Notes: generated by a model from the sequence alone, not told the origin. 5,570 nt of DNA from an uncultured Lachnospiraceae bacterium (GCA_910585005.1 CAJUCN010000052.1:1-5570); one strand, 5' to 3'; positions 1 to 5,570 are shown, numbered from the stretch's first letter. Translations and numbers: made by a program.

Positions 1-1
1 G

Positions 2-48
2 GCGGGCTTATAGCCCGCGTCCCTAGCCACCCGTTTTACGGGTGGGGG
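2..48. other. Pair of perfect GC-rich hairpins, possible end of an IS200/IS605-type element
   Basis: Two adjacent perfect stem-loops are visible. GCGGGCT (2-8) pairs with AGCCCGC (12-18) around a 3-nt loop. CCACCCGT (27-34) pairs with ACGGGTGG (38-45) around TTT, and CCC (21-23) could extend the second stem with GGG (46-48). Neither is followed by a T-tract, so they are not ordinary intrinsic terminators. Known of the family: right ends of IS200/IS605 elements, and the omega RNA they encode with TnpB, carry compact subterminal GC hairpins of this kind. Inference only: these 48 bases could be the tail of such an element lying to the left. No transposase sequence is in the window, and the exact end cannot be placed. 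The alternative is the structured 3' end of another non-coding RNA or transcript. Confidence 0.35.
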
Positions 49-421
49 CGACTTGGAGCTGTTGCATTTTAAGTAGTCTGAAATTATTTTTTGCATAGAA
101 ACCGGTTGACAAAGGGGGACTTGTACATGTTTCACAAAATATTATGAAAAGGTGGTGTTTGGAAGAACGGTTATACCTGACGGATAAAAAAGGTTATCCA
201 CAATGAAAAAACGCTAAAATGGGGAAATATGATTTATACACGAAGTTATCCACATTATCCACAGACGGAATATCGGAACAAGGGGAAGAAAAGGGAGTGA
301 AATAAGAACGGACGTTTTGTGAATTATGATAGAAATAGCTATATGGATCAGAATGTGTCGGAAAAACACGATAACATAAATTGTCCGAAAACTATGATTA
401 TAACAAAACAAAATATAGGAA
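49..421. other. AT-rich intergenic stretch upstream of hpf, no gene
   Basis: No forward ORF with a ribosome binding site is present, and the reverse ORFs here are low-complexity and look like shadows. The stretch contains the DnaA-box cluster listed separately. A TTGACA at 106-111 lacks a suitably spaced -10. A weak promoter-like pair, TTGTGA (317-322) and TATATG (340-345) with a 17-bp spacer, could be a minor upstream start for hpf, but it matches only four of six bases in each hexamer. Apart from these, nothing recognisable was found. Confidence 0.6.
194..263 (+). promoter_or_regulatory. Cluster of DnaA boxes (three exact, one near match)
   Basis: The exact 9-mer TTATCCACA occurs at 194-202, 246-254 and 255-263; the last two abut head to tail. 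A fourth site, TTATACACG at 234-242, fits TTATnCACA except at the last base. All are on the + strand. TTATCCACA is the canonical high-affinity DnaA box. Clusters of boxes away from oriC are known in Bacillus subtilis, where they bind DnaA, influence initiation timing and regulate adjacent genes. Here the cluster lies about 160-230 bp upstream of the hpf -10. It could titrate DnaA, regulate the flanking genes, or be part of a larger origin-like region to the left. dnaA and dnaN are not in the window, so chromosomal oriC is not supported. Confidence 0.7.
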
Positions 422-424
422 TTG

Positions 425-454
425 TTGCATAACAGGTACAAGCTGTGGTATAAT
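425..454 (+). promoter_or_regulatory. Sigma-A-type promoter of hpf with extended -10
   Basis: A perfect -10 TATAAT (449-454) is preceded by TG at 446-447, giving the extended -10 form TGnTATAAT. TTGCAT (425-430) is a reasonable -35 with an 18-bp spacer. The transcript would start near 461, leaving a leader of about 28 nt before the hpf start codon. This is the clearest promoter in the 480 bases upstream of hpf. Confidence 0.75.
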
Positions 455-488
455 GTCCATACAATAATCCAAAGAAAGGATGATGAGT

Positions 489-1016
489 ATGAAGTTTGTT
501 ATAGTTGGAAAGAATGTTGAGGTTACTCCGGGGCTGCGAAGTGCGGTTGAGGATAAAATCGGGAAACTGGAAAAGTATTTTAGTCCGGAAGCAGAAGCCC
601 ATGTGACGTTAAGCGTTGAGAAGGAAAGGCAGAAAATTGAGGTTACCATTCCGGTGAAAGGAAGTATCATCCGTTCTGAGCAGGTGAGCAATGATATGTA
701 TGTATCCATCGACCTGGTAGAAGAAATCATAGAAAGACAGTTAAAAAGGTATAAGAATAAACTGGTGGATCAGAAACAGTCGGCGAGTTTCTTTAAGCAG
801 GAGTTTATTGACAAAGAGTACATGGATGAGGAAGAGATCAAGATCATCCGTTCCAAGAAGTTTGATATTAAACCCATGTATCCGGAGGACGCCTGCATTC
901 AGATGGAACTTTTAGGGCATAGTTTCTTTGTATTTTGCAATGCCGAGACAGACCAGATCAATGTTGTGTATAAGAGAAAAGGCAATACTTATGGGTTGAT
1001 TGAACCTGAATATTGA
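489..1016 (+). CDS. hpf: Ribosome hibernation-promoting factor, long form (HPF)
   Basis: This 175-aa cytoplasmic protein (from the start chosen here) matches the long HPF / YfiA family. It begins MKFVIVGKNVEVTPGLR and has the S30AE-type N-terminal domain at about residues 1-95, which binds the 30S decoding region. A short charged linker follows, then the C-terminal domain (about 118-175, from IIRSKKFDIKPMYPEDA to the end). In the family, that C-terminal domain dimerises two 70S ribosomes into inactive 100S particles in stationary phase or under stress. Three in-frame ATGs occur at 480, 483 and 489. GAAAGGA (474-480) is the ribosome binding site and has correct spacing (8 nt) only to 489, so that start is preferred; 480 would give 178 aa. 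The gene has its own promoter and terminator and looks monocistronic. In many Firmicutes secA follows hpf; here unrelated surface-glycosylation genes do. Confidence 0.95.
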   Translation: MKFVIVGKNVEVTPGLRSAVEDKIGKLEKYFSPEAEAHVTLSVEKERQKIEVTIPVKGSIIRSEQVSNDMYVSIDLVEEIIERQLKRYKNKLVDQKQSASFFKQEFIDKEYMDEEEIKIIRSKKFDIKPMYPEDACIQMELLGHSFFVFCNAETDQINVVYKRKGNTYGLIEPEY

Positions 1017-1060
1017 TGTTTGGCAAATACAGATGTGGACAATAATGAAAAGGGTGATGA

Positions 1061-1090
1061 AAAGATGTGTGGCGTGCCACACATCTTTTT
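1061..1090 (+). terminator. Intrinsic terminator of hpf
   Basis: AAAGATGTGTGGC (1061-1073) and GCCACACATCTTT (1076-1088) are exact reverse complements separated by two bases, in practice about an 11-bp stem with a 4-nt loop. The stem runs into a T-tract ending at 1090. It starts 45 nt after the hpf stop codon. The A-rich left arm means it may also act on the reverse strand. It separates hpf from the downstream glycosylation genes. Confidence 0.92.
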
Positions 1091-1098
1091 GGTATAAT
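1090..1098 (+). promoter_or_regulatory. Extended -10 promoter directly after the hpf terminator
   Basis: TGGTATAAT (1090-1098) is a perfect extended -10 element. No good -35 exists 16-18 bp upstream, because that space is the loop and right arm of the terminator hairpin. The predicted start is near 1105, giving a leader of about 70 nt before the membrane-protein ATG at 1176. The same core, TGGTATAATG, forms the hpf -10 region. Promoter activity is inferred from sequence only, but it is the only candidate for the two-gene unit downstream. Confidence 0.55.
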
Positions 1099-1175
1099 GA
1101 AACGTACGGCATACGCAAAGCAAGAAGGGATTTGCCTGGAAACGGAAGATAGGAGAGCCAGGCGGGAAACAGACC

Positions 1176-3074
1176 ATGGTTTTTATACAAATCATTGCAT
1201 TGATCATTATCATATTAGCGGCGGCATGGATGTTCCGTATCCAATTCGTGGAGGCAGTGCCTGTTTCGGTTTCTGCACTGATACTGCTCCTGGCTGGGCT
1301 TAGTTTTTTGAGGGGCGGACTGTGGTTGTGGGACTTTTTGGCAGTTCTTTTGCCGGCAGCGGCAGGCGTATATCTTTGGAGGATCCCCAAAGAAAAGAGG
1401 AAGGAAATTATCCTTTTTGTAAAGAAAGAATTGACAAGTGCAGAAACGGTCACAGCAATGGCATTGATTCTGATTGTTACGCTTTGTGTCAGCGGAAAAC
1501 CAGTGAGCTGGTGGGATGATTATAACTTTTGGGCAACAGATGCGAAATCTTTGTTCTTTTTAGACGGCTTTGCAGGGAAGTATGCCAATGTGGCGCCGGA
1601 GTTCGGCGATTATCCGCCGGGAACCCAGATGATGAAATGGTTTTTTTTACATTTTTCACCAAATGAATTCAGAGAAGGGCTTATGTTTGCCGGATATTAC
1701 TTTATGAATCTGGCTTTTTTGGTTCCGTATTTAAAATATATAAAAAAACACAATGTTTTTGCGATGGCTTTTGGAGGGATTTTGTTATGGATATTTCCCT
1801 CCGTGGCGGAATCCTTTTGGATTGACGGTTGTTGTGCAGATCTGACTATGGCGCTGGTGTATGGCGGTTTCCTTACGGCAGTAGTAGACCGCAAGGGCCA
1901 TGGGGAAGGTTTTTATTATATCAGGCAGGCCCTTTATCTGATGGTTCTTGTGCTGTGTAAGAATACAGGGTTTATCTGGGTGGCGTTTGGCCTTTTGTTT
2001 GACTATGGATATCATGTCGTAGCAGATCAAAGAGAACCCCTTTTGAAGGAGAACAGGAAAGCGCATCGTAAGGCGCTTCTCTTAGTGACAGCGTTTCCGG
2101 TGCTGGCGGAAGGAATCTGGCTTGCTTTTTGCGTGCTGAACCGGAGGGTGGCGAAGCTGACGGGGACAGCAATACGGATGGCGACGGGAAGCATGAATCT
2201 GCCGGATTATCAGGAGGCGATGGTGAAAGCTTTTGCGGAAGCCTTTGTAAAATGGCCGCTTCACAGGGGAAACACAGGGGCTGTTGATCTAAGTCCGCTG
2301 GCATTGTTTCTCTTGCTGTTGCTTTTTGTCCTATTGCTTTGGAAATTTCATCTGATCCGGAAGGGGATTGCCCTGTATCTTGGTGTGTTTATGGTTTGTT
2401 CGGGAGCGGTATTTTATGCCTTTAATCTGTTAGGGCATTTGACGATTTTTGCGGTGGAGACGCAGTATTTAGAGCCTTTCGGAATGATTTCTTCCATAGA
2501 ACGCTATGGCGCTCCCTTTATGATCGGCGGACTGTGCCTTGTGGCATATTTGGTTCTCGAGAAAGGCGGACGAAAAGGAATGCTAGTGTGTGCGTTGTTT
2601 ATCCTCCTTACGGCGGATTATGCAGGGGCATACCGGGGATTGTGGGGCTATGGAGGACAAAAAGGAGAGATCCTTTCAACGCGAGAAGAAATTGTGGATG
2701 AAGCAGCAGAGCAGTTTCTTGAACAGGTGGGAGCCGGAAGACGGGGAAACACCGGAAGGGTGCTGTATTTAAGGGATATTTCGGATGTGAGCTGGGTGCG
2801 GAACACTTATATCGGATTTGAGGCAGCTCCCGTTTCGGTGATGTATGGAAATGTGGATATACAAAGCGGTACGGCTCAGGATATTTTGGATGCGGCAACT
2901 GCCGCCCACGCAAAATTTTTGTATGTGGACGAGCTGTCAGGAGATGGACAGAAGCTGTTTGAACCTTTCCTTCAAGGGGAAAAGATGGAATACGGCCGTT
3001 TATACCGGCTGATAGAGACGGCTGAGGGGATGGAAATGAGAAAACATGACAGTAAATTTGCCCTTTCATTTTGA
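1176..3074 (+). CDS. Polytopic membrane protein, probable GT-C-fold glycosyltransferase
   Basis: This 632-aa integral membrane protein has about ten or more hydrophobic segments, including near residues 2-20, 31-46, 51-68, 92-106, 172-185, 196-210, 300-320, 375-389, 397-417, 447-461 and 468-480. A hydrophilic C-terminal region follows (about 495-632). After the fourth segment lies an acidic loop, SWWDDYNFWATDAK (111-124), then DYPPGTQMMKW (145-155). The first resembles the acidic catalytic loop of GT-C enzymes, and the second the aromatic/PP loop motif of the PMT/ArnT-like branch. Such enzymes take a sugar from a polyprenyl-phosphate donor at the outer membrane face. The next gene, 27 nt away, would make that donor, which strengthens the call. 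The acceptor is unknown. ATG 1176 is the only sensible start: the frame is closed at 1098 and no start codon lies between. Its ribosome binding site is poor, since AGGAGA (1151-1156) is 19 nt away. Family assignment rests on architecture and short motifs, so another polytopic polymer-assembly protein is possible. Confidence 0.72.
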   Translation: MVFIQIIALIIIILAAAWMFRIQFVEAVPVSVSALILLLAGLSFLRGGLWLWDFLAVLLPAAAGVYLWRIPKEKRKEIILFVKKELTSAETVTAMALILIVTLCVSGKPVSWWDDYNFWATDAKSLFFLDGFAGKYANVAPEFGDYPPGTQMMKWFFLHFSPNEFREGLMFAGYYFMNLAFLVPYLKYIKKHNVFAMAFGGILLWIFPSVAESFWIDGCCADLTMALVYGGFLTAVVDRKGHGEGFYYIRQALYLMVLVLCKNTGFIWVAFGLLFDYGYHVVADQREPLLKENRKAHRKALLLVTAFPVLAEGIWLAFCVLNRRVAKLTGTAIRMATGSMNLPDYQEAMVKAFAEAFVKWPLHRGNTGAVDLSPLALFLLLLLFVLLLWKFHLIRKGIALYLGVFMVCSGAVFYAFNLLGHLTIFAVETQYLEPFGMISSIERYGAPFMIGGLCLVAYLVLEKGGRKGMLVCALFILLTADYAGAYRGLWGYGGQKGEILSTREEIVDEAAEQFLEQVGAGRRGNTGRVLYLRDISDVSWVRNTYIGFEAAPVSVMYGNVDIQSGTAQDILDAATAAHAKFLYVDELSGDGQKLFEPFLQGEKMEYGRLYRLIETAEGMEMRKHDSKFALSF

Positions 3075-3101
3075 GAAGATGTTACAGCATGGAGACGGAC
3101 T

Positions 3102-4181
3102 ATGGGAGAATTTGATATTAAGAAAGAGATTCCGGTTGTCATTCCTTCTTATGAGCCGGATGAAAAACTGATCATCCTGCTTGAGAAGCTGCGGGAGGCG
3201 GGCTTTGTTCAGATTGTGGTGGTGGATGACGGAAGCGGAGAGTTGTATGAACATTTTTTTCAAAGGGCGGAACGAGACTTTGGCTGCCAGGTGCTTCGTC
3301 ATAAGGCCAACCAGGGAAAGGGACGGGCATTAAAAACAGCATTTCACCATTGTCTGGAAAAGTTTCCGAATCTGCCAGGAGTGGTGACAGCGGATTCGGA
3401 CGGGCAGCATACGCCTGAGTGTATCTTAAGCTGTGCAAAGGCTTTGGCGGAACACCCTGACTCTCTGATCCTTGGATGCAGGTGTTTTGAAGGGGAGGAT
3501 GTGCCTGCCCGTTCGGAGTTCGGCAATAAGTGCACCCGGATCGTGATGCGTTACCTTACGGGTATCACAGTGTCCGATACGCAAACAGGGCTTCGGGGAA
3601 TACCAGCGCCCTTTATGCGTCAGCTCCTTTTGGTAAAAGGGGAGCGGTTTGAATTTGAGACGAATATGCTGCTTGAGACGAAGGAGAGGAAAATTCCGAT
3701 CGTGGAGGTTCCGATCAGGACGGTTTATATTGAGGACAACAGGACAAGCCATTTTAATCCGGTTAAGGATTCCGTTAAAATTTATATGATCTTTGGGAAA
3801 TTCCTGTTTTCTTCCCTGTCGTCCAGTGTTGTGGACTTGGCGCTGTTTTCCCTGTTTTGTCATTTTTTGCGGCAGGCGGACTTTGGCACGGTTTCTTATC
3901 TTACTGCAGCCACCGTGATGGCAAGGGTGTTGTCCGCAGTTTACAATTATACTTTAAATTATAAGGTGGTATTCCAAAGCGAAGGTTCCCTTAAGGCTAC
4001 ATTGTCCAGGTATGTGCTGCTGGCCCTGGTTCAGATGGGGTTCTCCGCTCTCTTGGTGAACCTTTTGTACCCGCTTTTTGGCGGTGCGGAGGTTCTGGTC
4101 AAAGTGCCGGTAGACGTGCTTTTGTTTTTCCTGAGCTTTGTGATCCAGCGGGAGTTTGTTTATGCAGGGCATTCCCACTAG
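3102..4181 (+). CDS. GT2 glycosyltransferase (polyprenyl-phosphate-sugar synthase type) fused to GtrA-like membrane domain
   Basis: This is a 359-aa two-domain protein. Residues 1-220 are a GT-A fold GT2 domain of the dolichyl/polyprenyl-phosphate sugar synthase type. Visible motifs are IPVVIPSYEPDEK near the start, VVVDDGS (39-45), NQGKGRALKTAF (70-81), the metal- and nucleotide-binding DSDGQH (98-103), DTQTGLRG (159-166) and FEFETNML (183-190). Residues about 232-355 carry four hydrophobic segments and match the GtrA-like family, with FLFSSLSSSVVDLALFSLF at its start and FVIQREFVYAG at its end. The GT2 part should transfer a sugar from a nucleotide donor to undecaprenyl phosphate on the cytoplasmic face. 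GtrA proteins are thought to translocate or assist translocation of the lipid-linked sugar. GGAG (3091-3094) is well placed for ATG 3102. It is probably co-transcribed with the preceding GT-C-like gene. Its stop codon overlaps that of the convergent M23 gene. The sugar is not predictable. Confidence 0.9.
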   Translation: MGEFDIKKEIPVVIPSYEPDEKLIILLEKLREAGFVQIVVVDDGSGELYEHFFQRAERDFGCQVLRHKANQGKGRALKTAFHHCLEKFPNLPGVVTADSDGQHTPECILSCAKALAEHPDSLILGCRCFEGEDVPARSEFGNKCTRIVMRYLTGITVSDTQTGLRGIPAPFMRQLLLVKGERFEFETNMLLETKERKIPIVEVPIRTVYIEDNRTSHFNPVKDSVKIYMIFGKFLFSSLSSSVVDLALFSLFCHFLRQADFGTVSYLTAATVMARVLSAVYNYTLNYKVVFQSEGSLKATLSRYVLLALVQMGFSALLVNLLYPLFGGAEVLVKVPVDVLLFFLSFVIQREFVYAGHSH

Positions 4182-5242
4182 GTATTCCCGGAAGGAACCT
4201 TTTGGTATGCGGTAACAGCAGGATCCTTCATTTGGAAAGTGCGGAACCATTCTTTGGTTTCGGTATTTTTTTCCGTGAGGGATCTGTTTTTGTACAAAAA
4301 CCGGGTGAGGGCATAGCAGTCGATCCAGATCTCATTGTTTCCTTCTTTTTGGGATTCGTCGAAGATAAGCTGCAGCCCCCAATGGAGATGGACGGTTTCG
4401 ATGTTATTCACATTTTCTTTGGCGCTATAGCCCGTGTGCCCCATGTAGCCGATCACATCGCCGGCAGTTACAACGCTGCCTTCTTTGAGAGCAAGGGCGT
4501 ATGGGAAATTTTGGCGCAGATGGGCATAGTAATAATAGCGTTTGCCATCGAAGCTGCGGATGCCAATACGCCAGCCCCCATATTGGTTCCAGCCAAGGGC
4601 TTCCACATAGCCGGACTCTATTGCGATGATGGGCGTGCCAATCTGCCCCATCATGTCATGGCCTAAGTGCGGCCGTTTATATCCGTAACTCCTGGAAGAG
4701 CCAAAATCATCATAATCGCTGTATTCAAATCCCTTGGCTATGGGAGAAAAGGCTTTCAGTCCATAGACCTTTTTCCAATGTTTTTGTCCCGATTCATTTT
4801 CCTGTTCGATTTCATATTCTCCTACCATACCGCCAAGAATGGCCTCGTAAGCCTGGTAATAATAATGATAATATTTCATGTCGGAGGTCAGTTCCTGCAT
4901 GGTCGTCTTTTGTTCTGAAAGTTCAGAGGCAAGCTTCTGTATCAGAGAGATGCTGCTCTTATCAAATTTACCGCCGCCTTTTGCCCCGGCATATGCCAAC
5001 AGTTCAATCCAGTTCAGATGAACCGGGGAACCGTAGCTTGCAACATCCAGGTCGTAAGCTGTGCATAAAGCTTCATAGCTTACGTTAAAGTCTACCCATT
5101 TAATGTAGTCGCCGTCTGTGCCGGAAACCACTTCAATGGCTTCCAGCTTTGAAGGGCTGGCGTGATGTTTGATAAGCAGGCAGATGGCAAATAAAAGAAG
5201 ACAGAAAATGCATATGGAAAATTGACGGCGGATTGATTTCAT
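4178..5242 (-). CDS. Membrane-anchored M23 (LytM-type) zinc metallopeptidase
   Basis: From the start chosen (5242) this is a 354-aa protein. Residues 2-6 are basic and 8-24 form one hydrophobic segment (FSICIFCLLLFAICLLI), so it is secreted or, more likely, anchored with the catalytic domain outside. About 30-165 is a poorly recognisable region rich in Tyr and charged residues. The M23 domain (about 170-292) has both zinc motifs: HLGHD (192-196, HxxxD) and HLH (285-287, HxH). It also has the conserved stretches GTPIIAIESGYV and GDVIGYMGHTGYS. Such enzymes cleave peptidoglycan cross-bridges or stem peptides in wall remodelling, division or sporulation; its exact role is unknown. Upstream in-frame ATGs exist at 5254, 5302 and 5326 (up to 382 aa). 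None of the four has a recognisable ribosome binding site. I prefer 5242 because it places a classic basic-hydrophobic signal at the N terminus. No clear promoter was found on this strand. Confidence 0.9.
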   Translation of the reverse strand: MKSIRRQFSICIFCLLLFAICLLIKHHASPSKLEAIEVVSGTDGDYIKWVDFNVSYEALCTAYDLDVASYGSPVHLNWIELLAYAGAKGGGKFDKSSISLIQKLASELSEQKTTMQELTSDMKYYHYYYQAYEAILGGMVGEYEIEQENESGQKHWKKVYGLKAFSPIAKGFEYSDYDDFGSSRSYGYKRPHLGHDMMGQIGTPIIAIESGYVEALGWNQYGGWRIGIRSFDGKRYYYYAHLRQNFPYALALKEGSVVTAGDVIGYMGHTGYSAKENVNNIETVHLHWGLQLIFDESQKEGNNEIWIDCYALTRFLYKNRSLTEKNTETKEWFRTFQMKDPAVTAYQKVPSGNT

Positions 5243-5345
5243 TGTCGGCACCATGGAAAATTGGTTAAAAAAATATATGAGACAAAAAGGGGAAAGATTC
5301 ATATAATTTGATTTTGGAAATTGCATAGGAAATTTTTGAAATATA

Positions 5346-5374
5346 TTGACAAATAATTAACAATATGATATGAT
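5346..5374 (+). promoter_or_regulatory. Strong sigma-A promoter of the riboswitch transcript
   Basis: A perfect -35 TTGACA (5346-5351), a 17-bp spacer and TATGAT (5369-5374) form a near-consensus promoter. Transcription would start near 5381-5383, just 2-4 nt before the first base of the riboswitch P1 helix, which fits well. The -10 overlaps an 8-bp palindrome, ATGATCAT (5370-5377); whether that is an operator is not known. The promoter fires away from the divergent M23 gene. Confidence 0.88.
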
Positions 5375-5384
5375 CATTTCAACA

Positions 5385-5483
5385 GATAAAAGGGAGTAGC
5401 TGATATCCCACAGGATATATTTGAAACGTCAGGACGATGGAAACATCCGTTTCAAGTCAGTAAACTGTAGCAAGACTTTTATC
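5385..5483 (+). promoter_or_regulatory. yybP-ykoY manganese riboswitch aptamer
   Basis: The conserved yybP-ykoY core is present in order: GGGAGTAGC (5392-5400), CGTCA (5427-5431) and AGCAAGAC (5469-5476). Helices can be drawn by hand. P1 is GATAAAAG (5385-5392) with CTTTTATC (5476-5483). One hairpin is ATATCC (5403-5408) with GGATAT (5413-5418). A long arm is TTGAAAC (5421-5427) with GTTTCAA (5449-5455), capped by GATG-GAAA-CATC with a GNRA tetraloop. A small hairpin is CAG-TAAA-CTG (5458-5467). Known of the class: the two conserved internal loops dock and bind Mn2+, raising expression of metal exporters and related genes at high Mn2+. The controlled gene starts beyond the window. Confidence 0.93.
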
Positions 5484-5514
5484 GCAGCATAGATGCCGCG
5501 GTAAAAGTTTTTTT
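5475..5514 (+). terminator. Riboswitch-controlled intrinsic terminator (expression platform)
   Basis: ACTTTTA (5475-5481) pairs with TAAAAGT (5502-5508). The stem continues inward as TCGC with GCGG-type pairs (T5482-G5501 to C5485-G5498), an A-C mismatch, then GCA with TGC around a TAGA loop. Seven Ts (5508-5514) follow. The left arm is the same sequence as the 3' strand of aptamer P1 (5476-5483), so the two structures exclude each other. When Mn2+ stabilises P1 the terminator cannot form, which predicts transcriptional activation by Mn2+. Confidence 0.9.
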
Positions 5515-5570
5515 CATTTATGGGTCGGATAGACCCTGTTGAGTGCATTGGAGTTTCGGGGCAGAGAAAC
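5515..5570 (+). other. Leader of the riboswitch-controlled gene, cut by the window end
   Basis: After the terminator T-tract, a small hairpin GGGTC (5522-5526) / GACCC (5532-5536) lies in the leader. No start codon with a ribosome binding site is visible. An ATG at 5520 stays open to the edge but follows a T-run with no Shine-Dalgarno, so it is probably not a gene start. The regulated gene, expected to be a metal transporter such as a P-type ATPase or another Mn2+ efflux family, should begin to the right. Confidence 0.5.

Noticed and set aside
106..134. TTGACA as a promoter
   Set aside because: No -10-like hexamer lies 16-18 bp downstream, and no gene follows closely.
194..263. Chromosomal oriC
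   Set aside because: DnaA boxes are present, but dnaA, dnaN or other origin neighbours are absent and hpf is the adjacent gene; a cluster away from oriC is the safer reading.
480..488. hpf starting at ATG 480 or 483
   Set aside because: The ribosome binding site GAAAGGA abuts these codons; only ATG 489 has workable spacing, and it gives the usual MKF start.
1034..1042. Reverse-strand DnaA box (TTGTCCACA)
   Set aside because: It has one mismatch at a conserved position and stands alone in the hpf 3' region, so it is likely chance.
1067..1303. Forward ORF of 78 codons spanning the hpf terminator
   Set aside because: It starts inside the terminator stem, upstream of the only promoter, and overlaps the membrane-protein gene in another frame; the composition is not protein-like.
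2608..3069. Reverse ORF of 153 codons
   Set aside because: It is antisense to the membrane protein, rich in Pro/Ser/His as typical of shadow frames, with no domain and no ribosome binding site.
4202..4918. Forward ORFs of 154 and 83 codons
   Set aside because: They are antisense shadows of the M23 peptidase, which has clear catalytic motifs on the other strand.
5520..5570. ATG at 5520 as the start of the riboswitch-controlled gene
   Set aside because: It directly follows the terminator T-run with no ribosome binding site and overlaps a small hairpin.

Overview
The window looks like chromosomal DNA of a low-to-moderate GC Gram-positive anaerobe, most likely a Clostridia / Lachnospiraceae-type bacterium. 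This is inferred from four things: a long-form ribosome hibernation factor, AGGA-type ribosome binding sites with TATAAT promoters, U-tailed intrinsic terminators, and a yybP-ykoY-class riboswitch. No rRNA, tRNA, CRISPR array or complete mobile element was seen.

Left edge (1-479): this stretch has no convincing gene. It opens with two perfect GC-rich triloop hairpins (2-18 and 27-45) that may be the structured end of an element lying to the left, possibly an IS200/IS605-type right end. It then holds three exact DnaA boxes (TTATCCACA at 194, 246 and 255) plus a near match at 234. It ends in a sigma-A promoter with an extended -10 for the next gene.

hpf (489-1016, +): a long ribosome hibernation-promoting factor. 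It ends at a textbook terminator (1061-1090). A second extended -10 TATAAT lies directly against that terminator's T-tract and probably starts the next transcript.

Glycosylation pair (1176-4181, +): a 632-aa polytopic membrane protein resembling GT-C glycosyltransferases, followed 27 nt later by a fusion of a GT2 polyprenyl-phosphate-sugar synthase and a GtrA-like membrane domain. A coherent model is that the GT2 loads a sugar onto undecaprenyl phosphate in the cytoplasm, the GtrA domain helps bring it across the membrane, and the GT-C enzyme transfers it to an unknown acceptor on the outer face.

M23 peptidase (4178-5242, -): a membrane-anchored LytM-type metallopeptidase with intact zinc motifs. 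It converges on the GT2 gene so tightly that the two stop codons share a CTAG. It has several possible start codons, none with a good ribosome binding site.

Right edge (5346-5570, +): a strong promoter (TTGACA-N17-TATGAT) drives a complete yybP-ykoY manganese riboswitch. Its P1 3' strand also forms one arm of an intrinsic terminator, which predicts transcriptional ON control by Mn2+. The regulated gene lies beyond the window, and is probably a metal exporter or cation ATPase. I found no wholly new system. The least explained items are the DnaA-box cluster upstream of hpf and the hairpin pair at the left edge.
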